From: Parcubacteria group bacterium Gr01-1014_13
GTDB lineage: Bacteria; Patescibacteria; ABY1; Magasanikbacterales; GWA2-37-8
Length of the DNA: 64,000 bases
NCBI GenBank assembly: GCA_007376295.1
Contig: VMGB01000001.1
Span: forward strand, 248,001-312,000
Reading direction: 5' to 3'
Shown: piece by piece, positions 8,339 through 16,183 of the stretch
Position numbering within the stretch: position 1 is the first letter of the stretch
Layout: the number at the start of each line of letters is the position of its first letter
Program-made: the position numbers and the translations under genes
The notes under the pieces: generated by a model
Seen by the model: only the letters and a program-made list of their open reading frames with translations
What the model was told of the DNA's origin: nothing
Databases searched by the model: none

Positions 8339-8704
8339 ATGCCGATCGACCAAGCTACTGAGATCAATGTGCTGAGAATAGACGGGGTAGCAGCATTAGT
8401 AAAGCCGCTTGATGGAACCGATGGCTTACGAGTGTTTCTACTTAGAGACACATTTGATGTGTGGATGGCTGTTTTGAAAACTATCGGAGACGCGATACCT
8501 GCCGATAAAGTACTCTTTCAGCCACAAAAAATAGAAGAGCAATGTTCTTTTTGTGGTAAACCAAAAAAGGAAGTTTTGCTACTGGTTGTATCAAAAACAC
8601 ACTTCTGCGAAGGAAAAAAAATGGCATCACCGATTTGTATCTGTAATGAATGTGTTGCCCATTACGCGCAATTGATTTCCGACGCCAAGGATATCTCTAG
8701 ATGA
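8339..8704 (+). CDS. Orphan protein fused to a ClpX-type C4 zinc finger
   Basis: The N-terminal 55 residues resemble the whole of the preceding 73-residue protein. They are followed by a four-cysteine finger (about residues 75-115) with CSFCGK, a V-x-L-L-V segment, and ICNECV. This closely follows the zinc-binding domain of ClpX (CSFCGK...ICDECI), but no AAA+ domain is present. In ClpX that domain dimerises and binds adaptors, so this could be a stand-alone adaptor or decoy; this is inference. The linker between cysteine pairs is longer than in ClpX and contains an extra cysteine (HFCEGKKM). Confidence 0.8.
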   Translation: MPIDQATEINVLRIDGVAALVKPLDGTDGLRVFLLRDTFDVWMAVLKTIGDAIPADKVLFQPQKIEEQCSFCGKPKKEVLLLVVSKTHFCEGKKMASPICICNECVAHYAQLISDAKDISR

Positions 8705-8712
8705 CAAATTTC

Positions 8713-8743
8713 AACAGGAGTTTATAACTCCTGTTCTTTTTAT
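8713..8743. terminator. Bidirectional terminator between the ClpX-finger gene and the sulfatase
   Basis: AACAGGAG, a TTTATAA loop, CTCCTGTT and a T-rich tract serve the convergent genes ending at 8704 and 8740. Confidence 0.85.
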
Positions 8744-11010
8744 TCCTTCCAAAATCTTCCCTGTTCAAACATTTGTCTTTTCCATTTATAGAAATCTAAA
8801 TATTCACACAATGTCAGCGGCGAACTGGTAGCGGAGTTATAGTCACTCTCTTCGCATTGAATCTCGCTAGGAATATTATAATCAATTGTTCTTTTGCCTT
8901 GTGCGTCAATTTGATTAATATACAAGCCAAACTCGTGCATACCAAGCAAGTTTGGATATTTGTTTCTGTCATCAAAAATAGAGTGCCCTTCAAATGAATT
9001 TGGCGCGTTAATACCAAGCAAATGCAAAACTGAAGGCGCCATATCAATACCAGACATATACATATCAACTTTTTTTGGCAATTTTGAATCCGGAATATAC
9101 ATCATAAACGCGTTTTCATCATAAAAATTTACTTTCCCCGCGTCTTCGGGAAAGATATCTTTTGTGACCCCGGCCGGAAAAACAGCGTGGTCAGCAACAG
9201 CAATTACAATAGTGTTATCGTAAAATTTGCTGGTTTTAAATTCTTCCCAAAATATGCGGAAGGCGTCATCGGTGGTGTGATACGCATTTAAGGCATTGCT
9301 CTTGCTGTTTCTAAATTGAACTATGTCTTTGGCTATATCAAACGGTAAATGGGAATCCACAGTAGAAAGCATCATCAAAAACGGCTCCGGCTTTTGTTCT
9401 AATATATCCATCATTACGGGAAACATCTGATGGTCTGAATAGCCCCACGCCAACGGCTCTCCTTTAATAACTTTTGCTAATTCCGCGGTGCCAAAAACTT
9501 CATCCGTCCCCATGCTGGCAAACAGAGTGTCTTTGTTGGCAAAATTTTTCGCAACTGCGGTGATATATCCCGTATACTGATAGCCGTTGTTTTTTAAAAT
9601 TTTCGGGAGACATTCAAGATACACTTTTTTAATCTTTTTTTCTTTTTCTAACTCTTCATGCCCGGTAGGTGGCAAAAATGAACAGAGTTGGGAAATAATT
9701 CCGGTAATGGTGGGTGTAGAGCCATTATATAGTTTCCAAAAAACAGTAGTGTTTTTATCGTTGGCAAACGCGTCCAGACCGGGCGTTAAATCCTTAAAGC
9801 GGTTATTGTTGTAAACATCGACGAAACGGGAAGAAAAAGATTCCAGATAAACCAAAATTATGTTCGGTTTTTTGTTTTTAAATTTTTCCGGGAGTAGCGG
9901 TTTAGATTCCTTGTACACTTTTTCTTTGTAAGCAACGGCGAATTTATCCGTATTATAACGCAATCCAAACCTCTCTAATTTACCAAAAACATACGGCGGC
10001 AAATCTATCCTTACCTCTTTTGCAAAAAAATGATTGTAAAACGACCTGGCTATGACAAATTCGGGCGCGGATTTCACAGAGCTGGTTGCTCCGATGACCA
10101 AACAACCGATCAAAATTACCAGGTAATGATAAAATTTCCAGTATTTTTTTGAAGCTGTGTTGTGCGCGCGCAAAACATACTTAATTACAAAAATCATGGC
10201 AATAAAGCTGGCAAGATATGCGGCCAACAGAATATATGTCAGCCAATTCCAGACAACACCACTTGATTCTCCCGCATGCTGCAAAACCACCGGACTAAAA
10301 TATAGCCCGGCAAAATATAGCACACCAGCATTGACTACCCAGACAAACATTACAAACGCTTGCGCCACGACCCAAATCAAAATACCCAAGTAACGCCACC
10401 ATTTTTTCGTGCCCATGTATACCAACGCGCCCAAAGCAAAGCCTATCAGCCACAGCATAGTCATGGACCATGCACGAAAAACGATAACATTGTAGATTTT
10501 ACTTTGCGCGTCTAAGATATAAAACCTAAACCCAAAATATTGTAAAATGCCGTTTAAAGTAAAAAGAAAAAGGATTATCGCGAACAATCCTCTGTTAATT
10601 ATTCTCCAGTCAGAGGCGCCGTGATGTCTGGACATTTGTCTGTCGGCCACGAAAAACAAAAGCGCTAAAATAACTATGGAATAAACCAAACTTAGTAATT
10701 CGTTTCGGGAAAAAAATACTAAAAACAACAGCGACACGGTCAAAAAAAGTTTATCTATCGAATTAGCAAATTCAGTATACCAAAATGGGTGCCGTTCCAT
10801 TTTTCTTACTACGTATAAAAATAATTTTTTTCCGGTAACAAATAAAAGATAAATGATAATCCAGGTGGCAAGGGAGATTAAAACAAACCTTAGGTGGGGC
10901 CTATATTTTACATGGTACCAATTCCAGCCGGCAGTAATAACAAAAGAGCCGGCTAATCCATATAAAGCCGGCAGCCATGATTTGATGCGATTGAAAAAAA
11001 TTTTTAACAT
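8740..11010 (-). CDS. Membrane-anchored sulfatase-fold transferase (LtaS/phosphoethanolamine-transferase-like)
   Basis: The N-terminal half (to about residue 340) contains around eight membrane segments. The rest is an extracellular alkaline-phosphatase/sulfatase domain. Visible landmarks are the metal-binding ILVYLESF, a GSTPTITG segment supplying the likely nucleophilic threonine, STVDSHLPF, and VIAVADHAVF near the C-terminus. Relatives transfer glycerol-phosphate or phosphoethanolamine onto envelope polymers or lipids. The donor here cannot be deduced. ATG 11010 is taken as the start; a TTG at 11016, six bases after GGAG, is an alternative. It lies directly after hpf. Confidence 0.87.
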   Translation of the reverse strand: MLKIFFNRIKSWLPALYGLAGSFVITAGWNWYHVKYRPHLRFVLISLATWIIIYLLFVTGKKLFLYVVRKMERHPFWYTEFANSIDKLFLTVSLLFLVFFSRNELLSLVYSIVILALLFFVADRQMSRHHGASDWRIINRGLFAIILFLFTLNGILQYFGFRFYILDAQSKIYNVIVFRAWSMTMLWLIGFALGALVYMGTKKWWRYLGILIWVVAQAFVMFVWVVNAGVLYFAGLYFSPVVLQHAGESSGVVWNWLTYILLAAYLASFIAMIFVIKYVLRAHNTASKKYWKFYHYLVILIGCLVIGATSSVKSAPEFVIARSFYNHFFAKEVRIDLPPYVFGKLERFGLRYNTDKFAVAYKEKVYKESKPLLPEKFKNKKPNIILVYLESFSSRFVDVYNNNRFKDLTPGLDAFANDKNTTVFWKLYNGSTPTITGIISQLCSFLPPTGHEELEKEKKIKKVYLECLPKILKNNGYQYTGYITAVAKNFANKDTLFASMGTDEVFGTAELAKVIKGEPLAWGYSDHQMFPVMMDILEQKPEPFLMMLSTVDSHLPFDIAKDIVQFRNSKSNALNAYHTTDDAFRIFWEEFKTSKFYDNTIVIAVADHAVFPAGVTKDIFPEDAGKVNFYDENAFMMYIPDSKLPKKVDMYMSGIDMAPSVLHLLGINAPNSFEGHSIFDDRNKYPNLLGMHEFGLYINQIDAQGKRTIDYNIPSEIQCEESDYNSATSSPLTLCEYLDFYKWKRQMFEQGRFWKE

Positions 11011-11016
11011 GTGCAA

Positions 11017-11376
11017 TTACATCTCCATTTTATACTCTTTATCGTCCCGGCTAACCTTTTTATCTTTGGATTTAACACGTTGCTTTAATTTATACTTTTT
11101 TAATTCCAGTTCAAGATAATCACGAATTTTATCAACTGCTTTGTACAAAGAGTCTTCTTCTTTAAGGGCAAATAGGTTTTTGCCCGGAACATCTAACTTA
11201 CATTCAGCGAAGAACTTATCCCCTTTTTGGTGGTGCTCGCTATTTACCCCCAATACCACCTCGGCTCTGATAATTTTTTCATTGTAAAACTTATTCAAAG
11301 CCAGCATTTTTTTGTTTACGTAATCTTTGACCGCTTCTGTAAGATCCATGCTTTTGCCGGTGATTTGTATTTGCAT
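11017..11376 (-). CDS. hpf: Ribosome hibernation promoting factor, short form
   Basis: The 119-residue protein starts with the family motif MQIQITGKSMDLTEAVKDYV and has the beta-alpha-beta core with an acidic-basic surface (HHQKGDKFFAECKLDVPG, DLYKAVDKIRDYLE-like). It binds the 30S decoding region and inactivates ribosomes during stress. The long C-terminal dimerisation domain is missing, so it is the short HPF/YfiA type. The lysine-rich tail is typical. It is flanked upstream by murB (10 nt) and downstream by the sulfatase, all on the minus strand. Confidence 0.93.
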   Translation of the reverse strand: MQIQITGKSMDLTEAVKDYVNKKMLALNKFYNEKIIRAEVVLGVNSEHHQKGDKFFAECKLDVPGKNLFALKEEDSLYKAVDKIRDYLELELKKYKLKQRVKSKDKKVSRDDKEYKMEM

Positions 11377-11386
11377 ATTGCTAAGT

Positions 11387-12340
11387 TTACTTAATAATTT
11401 GCACTTCAGGGTCTAATTCTACGCCAAATTTATTATATACTCTCTGTTTTATTTCTTCAACTAAAGTCAGAACATCCGCTTGAGTGGCATTACGATAATT
11501 TATTACGTAATTGCCATGCTCATCGGAAATTTTTGCTCCACCAGAAGACAGCCCGCGCAACCCCAGTTGTTCCGTTACCCATCCGACTGGTACGGTACCT
11601 CTTTGTAAAAACAATTCCGGTAATTCTTTTTTATCTCCTGGCCATTTATCTATCTTTAAATTTTTGAAAAAACTACCAGCCGAAGGAAACGGGGTATGTT
11701 TACGTTGTTTAAGATAGGTCTGCATGTTTTCCATTATTTTTTGTTTGTCTCCCGGCTCCAGATAAATGCAGGCGCGCAAAATAATATCCTTGTTGTGTTT
11801 AAAAGCAGTGTCGCGGTAGGCAAATTTGCAGTCTTCCGGTTTTATTCGCAAAACTTCGCCATCCCGCCAAATATCTACCCATTGTGTAACGGAAGAAATA
11901 TCTTTACCCATAGCGCCCGCATTGCCGCGTATAGCTCCGCCAAAATTTCCTGGCACACCTACAGCCCAATCCATACCAGCCAGGCTGTTTTTGGCCGCCA
12001 AATTCACTACCATACCCAAAACTACCCCTGCATCTATTTCTATATCAAAACCTTTGCCTTTAGGAATCATTTTTGGGGCGTCGTTAGTAGCTATTTTGAT
12101 CACCAAACCATCATAACCTTCATCACTTATAAGCAAGTTTGACCCGCCGCTGAGCACTAGATAATCAACGCCTTCGGCCATTAGATAGTTCAAAAGCTCT
12201 ACCAACTTCTCTGTTTTACGAACAATGATAAAAAACTTGGCTGGGCCGCCAATTTTAAAAGTGGTATGTTTAGCCAAAGATTCATTAAGTTTGACGTCTC
12301 CAAACTGCTTGAGTTGTTCGTAAAAACTGGTGTCAGTCAT
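11387..12340 (-). CDS. murB: UDP-N-acetylenolpyruvoylglucosamine reductase MurB
   Basis: MurB reduces the enolpyruvyl group to give UDP-MurNAc, using FAD and NADPH. The 317-residue protein has the FAD-binding signature LVLSGGSNLLISDEG, GVPGNFGGAIRGNAGAMG, and YRDTAFK. It also has the serine of the proton-donating AGSFFKN motif and the C-terminal SDEHGNYVINYRNA, which is type I-like. It is divergent from the 12397-17593 operon, which also handles UDP-MurNAc-type substrates. Confidence 0.96.
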   Translation of the reverse strand: MTDTSFYEQLKQFGDVKLNESLAKHTTFKIGGPAKFFIIVRKTEKLVELLNYLMAEGVDYLVLSGGSNLLISDEGYDGLVIKIATNDAPKMIPKGKGFDIEIDAGVVLGMVVNLAAKNSLAGMDWAVGVPGNFGGAIRGNAGAMGKDISSVTQWVDIWRDGEVLRIKPEDCKFAYRDTAFKHNKDIILRACIYLEPGDKQKIMENMQTYLKQRKHTPFPSAGSFFKNLKIDKWPGDKKELPELFLQRGTVPVGWVTEQLGLRGLSSGGAKISDEHGNYVINYRNATQADVLTLVEEIKQRVYNKFGVELDPEVQIIK

Positions 12341-12396
12341 AAGCTTGCTTTTTGTCGTTTTTTGAAGTAGTATATGGACTAGTATATAGGAAATCT

Positions 12397-13608
12397 ATGC
12401 TAAATTCAAATAGCCTACTAAAAGCCATTTCCAAACGGTTATTGAAGCGCCGTTTGTTTTATGTCTGCAGGGATGTTGAACGGGCTATAGGGGTTGATTT
12501 GACCCTGCCAAATTACTATATAATCACTAATTATAGCGAATTTTCGGCAAAACTGGCCCAACAGCACCCCAATATTATTCTAATTAATGAAAAAGAGCAA
12601 CTAGACACCCGTGATCTGTTGGCACATACCAAAACCAAAAATACGATAAAAAAGAATGATTTTGTCCTGGTTTTTAAAAATAACGCTCTTATTGAATCCC
12701 AATGCCGCAAAAATGGTTGGAAGCTACTAAACCCAAGCTCGAAATTGGCCGATAAAGTGGAAAGTAAAATATCACAAGTGGAATGGTTGGGAGGTTTGGT
12801 TGAATATTTGCCACCACACCAAATTGATATTTGCGGCAATGTGCACTGGGGTGGCAAGTCTTTTATTTTACAATTCAACCATTCCCATACTGGCAGCGGC
12901 ACATTTTTTATTGATTCAGATAAAAAATTGTCTGATTTAAAAGCAAAATTTTCTAAACGTGAAGTGCGTATTACTGACTTTATTAAAGGACCGGTATTTA
13001 CAAATAACAACGCAGTTTGGGGAAATAAAATTTTAACTGGGAATATAAGTTATCAAATTACTGGTCTATCCCCTTTTACAGATAATAAATTTGCCACTAT
13101 TGGCAATGATTGGGCTCTGCCGCACAAAATTTTATCTAAAAAACAAATTTTGCAATATAAAAAAATAGCTAGTGAGGTTGGTAAAAAATTAAGTAAAGAC
13201 GGCTGGAAAGGATTGTACGGGGTTGATATAATTGTGAATGACAAATCCGGACAAATTTATCTGCTGGAGATAAACGCCCGTCAACCGGCTTCTACAACTT
13301 GCGAATCTTTATTGCAAAAATTGAGTAGAAAATCTGGAGTTTCAACTTTTGAAGCACATTTAGCAAGTTTATTGGGTCTGCCAAGCGATGGCTATAAACT
13401 TATCCCTATAGATGACGGCGCGCAGATTGTGCAACGAGTGACAAATAAAATTTCTGAAATGCGAGCACCAAAAATTAAAGATAATGCCTTGATAAATATT
13501 ATTAAGTACAACAATACTTTATTCGGCTCTGATTTGATTCGTTTTCAATTTAGTAAAGGCTTGATGAAAGAACATAATGTATTGAATGCATTTGGCAAAA
13601 AAATATGA
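12397..13608 (+). CDS. ATP-grasp carboxylate-amine ligase-like protein in a cell-wall operon
   Basis: ATG 12397 is preferred over an in-frame TTG at 12352. The 403-residue product has a pre-ATP-grasp alpha/beta region (to about residue 130) and an ATP-grasp domain with an FIKGPVFT strand. The metal-binding end YGVDIIVND...LLEINARQPAS (about residues 285-305) has the acidic and Asn residues that coordinate Mg-ATP. ATP-grasp enzymes activate a carboxylate as an acyl phosphate and join it to an amine or thiol. The ATGA overlap with the next gene ties it to the NlpC/MraY/Mur operon, so peptide ligation to a cell-wall precursor is a fair inference. It does not read as a typical D-Ala-D-Ala ligase. 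Confidence 0.85.
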   Translation: MLNSNSLLKAISKRLLKRRLFYVCRDVERAIGVDLTLPNYYIITNYSEFSAKLAQQHPNIILINEKEQLDTRDLLAHTKTKNTIKKNDFVLVFKNNALIESQCRKNGWKLLNPSSKLADKVESKISQVEWLGGLVEYLPPHQIDICGNVHWGGKSFILQFNHSHTGSGTFFIDSDKKLSDLKAKFSKREVRITDFIKGPVFTNNNAVWGNKILTGNISYQITGLSPFTDNKFATIGNDWALPHKILSKKQILQYKKIASEVGKKLSKDGWKGLYGVDIIVNDKSGQIYLLEINARQPASTTCESLLQKLSRKSGVSTFEAHLASLLGLPSDGYKLIPIDDGAQIVQRVTNKISEMRAPKIKDNALINIIKYNNTLFGSDLIRFQFSKGLMKEHNVLNAFGKKI

Positions 13609-14408
13609 AGCTATCCCCTTCTGCCCTAAAAACAATCCACGATTATTTTAACCTGCCGTTTATTGGAGTCTCCGGAGTACGATGCCCTTATTTTAATAAT
13701 GCCAGGTTAGGGCAACGCGGACAGCTAAAGGTTTTAATAGGCAAAGGCACGCCTGAAGAGATTGTAGAAGAGGCAAAAATAGTTTCTATCCAATACCGAG
13801 CCAATGTTTTTGATAAAAATGGGGTGTTTAATGCTCACGTGGATCATCCGGCTCAACATGAACAAGCTGAATGCATACGACAATTTTTGGTAGACAATAA
13901 TCTTGGTGTAGATTGCTCCGGATTTGTAACTAATGTTTTACAGAAACATTTTCAAGAAACAAAAGGTATTGATTTTGTAAAAAAACTTTTTGTTACCTCA
14001 AAGAAAAATTTCTTACGCTGGATAATCAGCCGCCTACGGCCAGTGGAACAAATTAGCGTGGCTGTTTATGCAAATAATAAAAATACTAGTGTTATAAATG
14101 ATTTAAAAACAGTCCAACCTGGAGATTTGGTGGTGGCACTAAAAACTGGTCCGAATAAAAACTACAATCATATTTTGTTAGTCGAAGAAATAGATGGAAA
14201 CAAAATTAAATATGCGCATGCCCGCACTTGGTCTAGCGAAGGCAAATACGGACATGGCGTATCACAGGGCACAATCACTATCACCAATCCGAAAAAAGGA
14301 TTGCTGGAACAAGTATGGGAAGAAAAAAATAAAACTGGCGAAGATAACGAAACTTATCTAGAGGCCAAGCAGGCCGAGGTTTTGGAAATTAGAAGAATTA
14401 AATTATGA
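13605..14408 (+). CDS. Cytoplasmic NlpC/P60-like cysteine peptidase or amidase
   Basis: The 267-residue protein has the catalytic motif GVDCSGFV (Cys about residue 105) and the histidine strand NYNHILLVEEI (about residue 195). A further polar segment HARTWSSEGKYGHG follows. NlpC/P60 enzymes cleave peptidoglycan peptides, usually between D-Glu and a diamino acid, and some act as amidases or acyltransferases. No signal peptide or membrane segment is present, so it should act inside the cell, as in peptide recycling or precursor editing. It overlaps both neighbours by 4 nt (ATGA), which implies translational coupling with the ATP-grasp and MraY genes. Confidence 0.83.
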   Translation: MKLSPSALKTIHDYFNLPFIGVSGVRCPYFNNARLGQRGQLKVLIGKGTPEEIVEEAKIVSIQYRANVFDKNGVFNAHVDHPAQHEQAECIRQFLVDNNLGVDCSGFVTNVLQKHFQETKGIDFVKKLFVTSKKNFLRWIISRLRPVEQISVAVYANNKNTSVINDLKTVQPGDLVVALKTGPNKNYNHILLVEEIDGNKIKYAHARTWSSEGKYGHGVSQGTITITNPKKGLLEQVWEEKNKTGEDNETYLEAKQAEVLEIRRIKL

Positions 14409-15523
14409 ATCTGCCTTTAATTCAACAGGCTTTGTCTTACTTAATCTTCTCCGCTATCGGAGCATTTATTTGGGCACCTTTGCTTACTAAGATTTTGTAT
14501 AAATACAAAATTACACGTCGCGATGAATTCGATTTTACGCTCAAGGGCGGAGAAAGAAATAAAAAAGTTGGCACTCCGATAATGGGCGGATTACTGGTAA
14601 TAGTTACAGTGACTGTGGTGACTATGATTTTTAATTGGAACAGAGAAAACACCTACGTACCCATTGGTGTAATGGGGATCGCGGCATTACTTGGCGCAAC
14701 CGATGACTTGCTAAATATTTTTGGCAAAAAACGCCGTGAACGAAAAATTTCCCATATCATAAATCTTATAAAAGTGCACAAAAAATGGTACATGAGGCTG
14801 TGGTATCTTTTAATTCTGCCTTGGGAAGCATTTCGTAAGTCTGCGGCTATACTTGGTTCCCACCCCGGACGAGGTATCCAAGTTCATGAAAAACTATTTT
14901 TCCAATTTTTGGCTGGAGCGGTGACTGCGTGGTGGATATATTTTAAACTGGGAATTCAGTGGCATTCTCTGTGGGTGCCGTTTGACGGCCAGCCATATGT
15001 CGGCTGGTGGATAATCCCAATAGTGATTTTTTTCGTAATGTTTACGGCCAATGCGGTCAATTTTGCCGATGGTCTGGATGGTTTAGCTGGTGGATCATTA
15101 GTGATTACCTTTTTGGGTTTAATGATAATCAGCTGGACTGAAGGACGTACTTCGTTTACCTTGCTAAACGCTACGGTAGTAGGCGCTTTGATTGCTTATA
15201 CATATTTTAATGTAAAGCCGGCCAGATTTCAGATGGGAGATGTGGGGTCGCTGGGGTTGGGAGCGCTTCTGGCAATAAACGCTATCGCTATAAACCGCAC
15301 CATGCTTATCCCCTTTGTTGGCTTTATTTTCTATGTCGAAATTATTTCAGTAATTATTCAAGTATTTTGCCGCCGAATACTAGGACGTAGATTTTTCAAA
15401 ATGGCGCCAATACACCATCACTTTGAATTCCGCGGCTGGAGTGAAGAAAAAATCGTGATGCGTTTTTGGTTAATACACGCATTTTTTGTAATTTTAGCAA
15501 TTTGGATGAGTTTGTATAAATAG
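14405..15523 (+). CDS. mraY: Phospho-MurNAc-pentapeptide translocase MraY
   Basis: MraY transfers phospho-MurNAc-peptide from UDP to undecaprenyl phosphate, forming lipid I on the cytoplasmic membrane face. The 372-residue polytopic protein has the expected landmarks: GTPIMGGLL, an acidic pair in ATDDLL, NAVNFADGLDGLAGG, QMGDVGSLGLG, and the family-specific MAPIHHHFE. An unusually long insertion (about residues 105-160, with a KKWYMRLWY patch and ILGSHPGRGIQ) replaces the short loop of most MraYs. The Asp-Asp motif continues LLNIF, so the usual following lysine is absent. Here MraY is separate from a normal dcw cluster. Confidence 0.93.
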   Translation: MNLPLIQQALSYLIFSAIGAFIWAPLLTKILYKYKITRRDEFDFTLKGGERNKKVGTPIMGGLLVIVTVTVVTMIFNWNRENTYVPIGVMGIAALLGATDDLLNIFGKKRRERKISHIINLIKVHKKWYMRLWYLLILPWEAFRKSAAILGSHPGRGIQVHEKLFFQFLAGAVTAWWIYFKLGIQWHSLWVPFDGQPYVGWWIIPIVIFFVMFTANAVNFADGLDGLAGGSLVITFLGLMIISWTEGRTSFTLLNATVVGALIAYTYFNVKPARFQMGDVGSLGLGALLAINAIAINRTMLIPFVGFIFYVEIISVIIQVFCRRILGRRFFKMAPIHHHFEFRGWSEEKIVMRFWLIHAFFVILAIWMSLYK

Positions 15524-15524
15524 T

Positions 15525-16181
15525 ATGTATTTATCTTGGAAAGAACAAATAATTACAGATTTTAGCAATGACTCCATAGAGGCAATGTATGCTGATGGCT
15601 TAGTTTTTACGCGTATTGGCAAGGGGGTAATGAATCAAACCCGCAGTCTGCGTATTGATTTAAGCAAATTTGAATTATCTTCAGAAAATAGACGCATATT
15701 AAGTAAAACTGAAGATTTGGTTTTCTCCATTCATCCTATCCCCTATACGCAATACCAATGGACGATACATAAAATGGGTAAAGAATTTTATGGGAAAAAA
15801 TTTGGAGGAAAAATTTTTAGCGCCCAGAAAATAAAAGAGCTGATTACAGACAAAGACAAAAGTAATTTTAATAAATTGTTTGTTTATGCCAAAGACGAAA
15901 AAAATATTGGTTATTGTATAGCGCTGGAAACAGAAAAAATTCTACACTACTGTTATCCGTTTTATGATTTGGAATCAAATTACCAAAATATTGGCATGGG
16001 GATGATGCTCAAAGCAATTGTTTGGGCTAAAGAAAATGGCAAAAAATATGTTTATTTAGGATCATTCCAACGACCAAGCGATGTATACAAACTGCAATTT
16101 AGCGGCTTGGAATGGTTCGATGGAGAAACCTGGCAACAGGATATTCATATGTTAAAGGAAGAATTAAAGACTGTTATATAA
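15525..16181 (+). CDS. ATE/Bpt-type aminoacyl-tRNA transferase-like protein (GNAT fold)
   Basis: The second half of this 218-residue protein follows the C-terminal domain of arginyl/leucyl-tRNA-protein transferases (ATE_C). It has HYCYPFYDLES, a glycine turn (NIGMGMM), AIVWAKENGKKYVYLGSF, then YKLQFSGLEWF and a short tail. In that family the domain transfers an amino acid from aminoacyl-tRNA to an N-terminal amine, and FemABX enzymes share the fold and add cross-bridge amino acids to lipid II. Located 1 nt after mraY and 2 nt before a Mur ligase, this one may aminoacylate a cell-wall peptide. The Cys-rich N-terminal motif of true ATE1 is missing, so protein-degron tagging is less likely. Confidence 0.78.
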   Translation: MYLSWKEQIITDFSNDSIEAMYADGLVFTRIGKGVMNQTRSLRIDLSKFELSSENRRILSKTEDLVFSIHPIPYTQYQWTIHKMGKEFYGKKFGGKIFSAQKIKELITDKDKSNFNKLFVYAKDEKNIGYCIALETEKILHYCYPFYDLESNYQNIGMGMMLKAIVWAKENGKKYVYLGSFQRPSDVYKLQFSGLEWFDGETWQQDIHMLKEELKTVI

Positions 16182-16183
16182 CT

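Noticed and set aside
12352..12396. TTG start of the ATP-grasp gene at 12352
   Set aside because: The extra 15 codons overlap the intergenic promoter region next to murB, and ATG 12397 has a weak SD (ATAGGA) close by.
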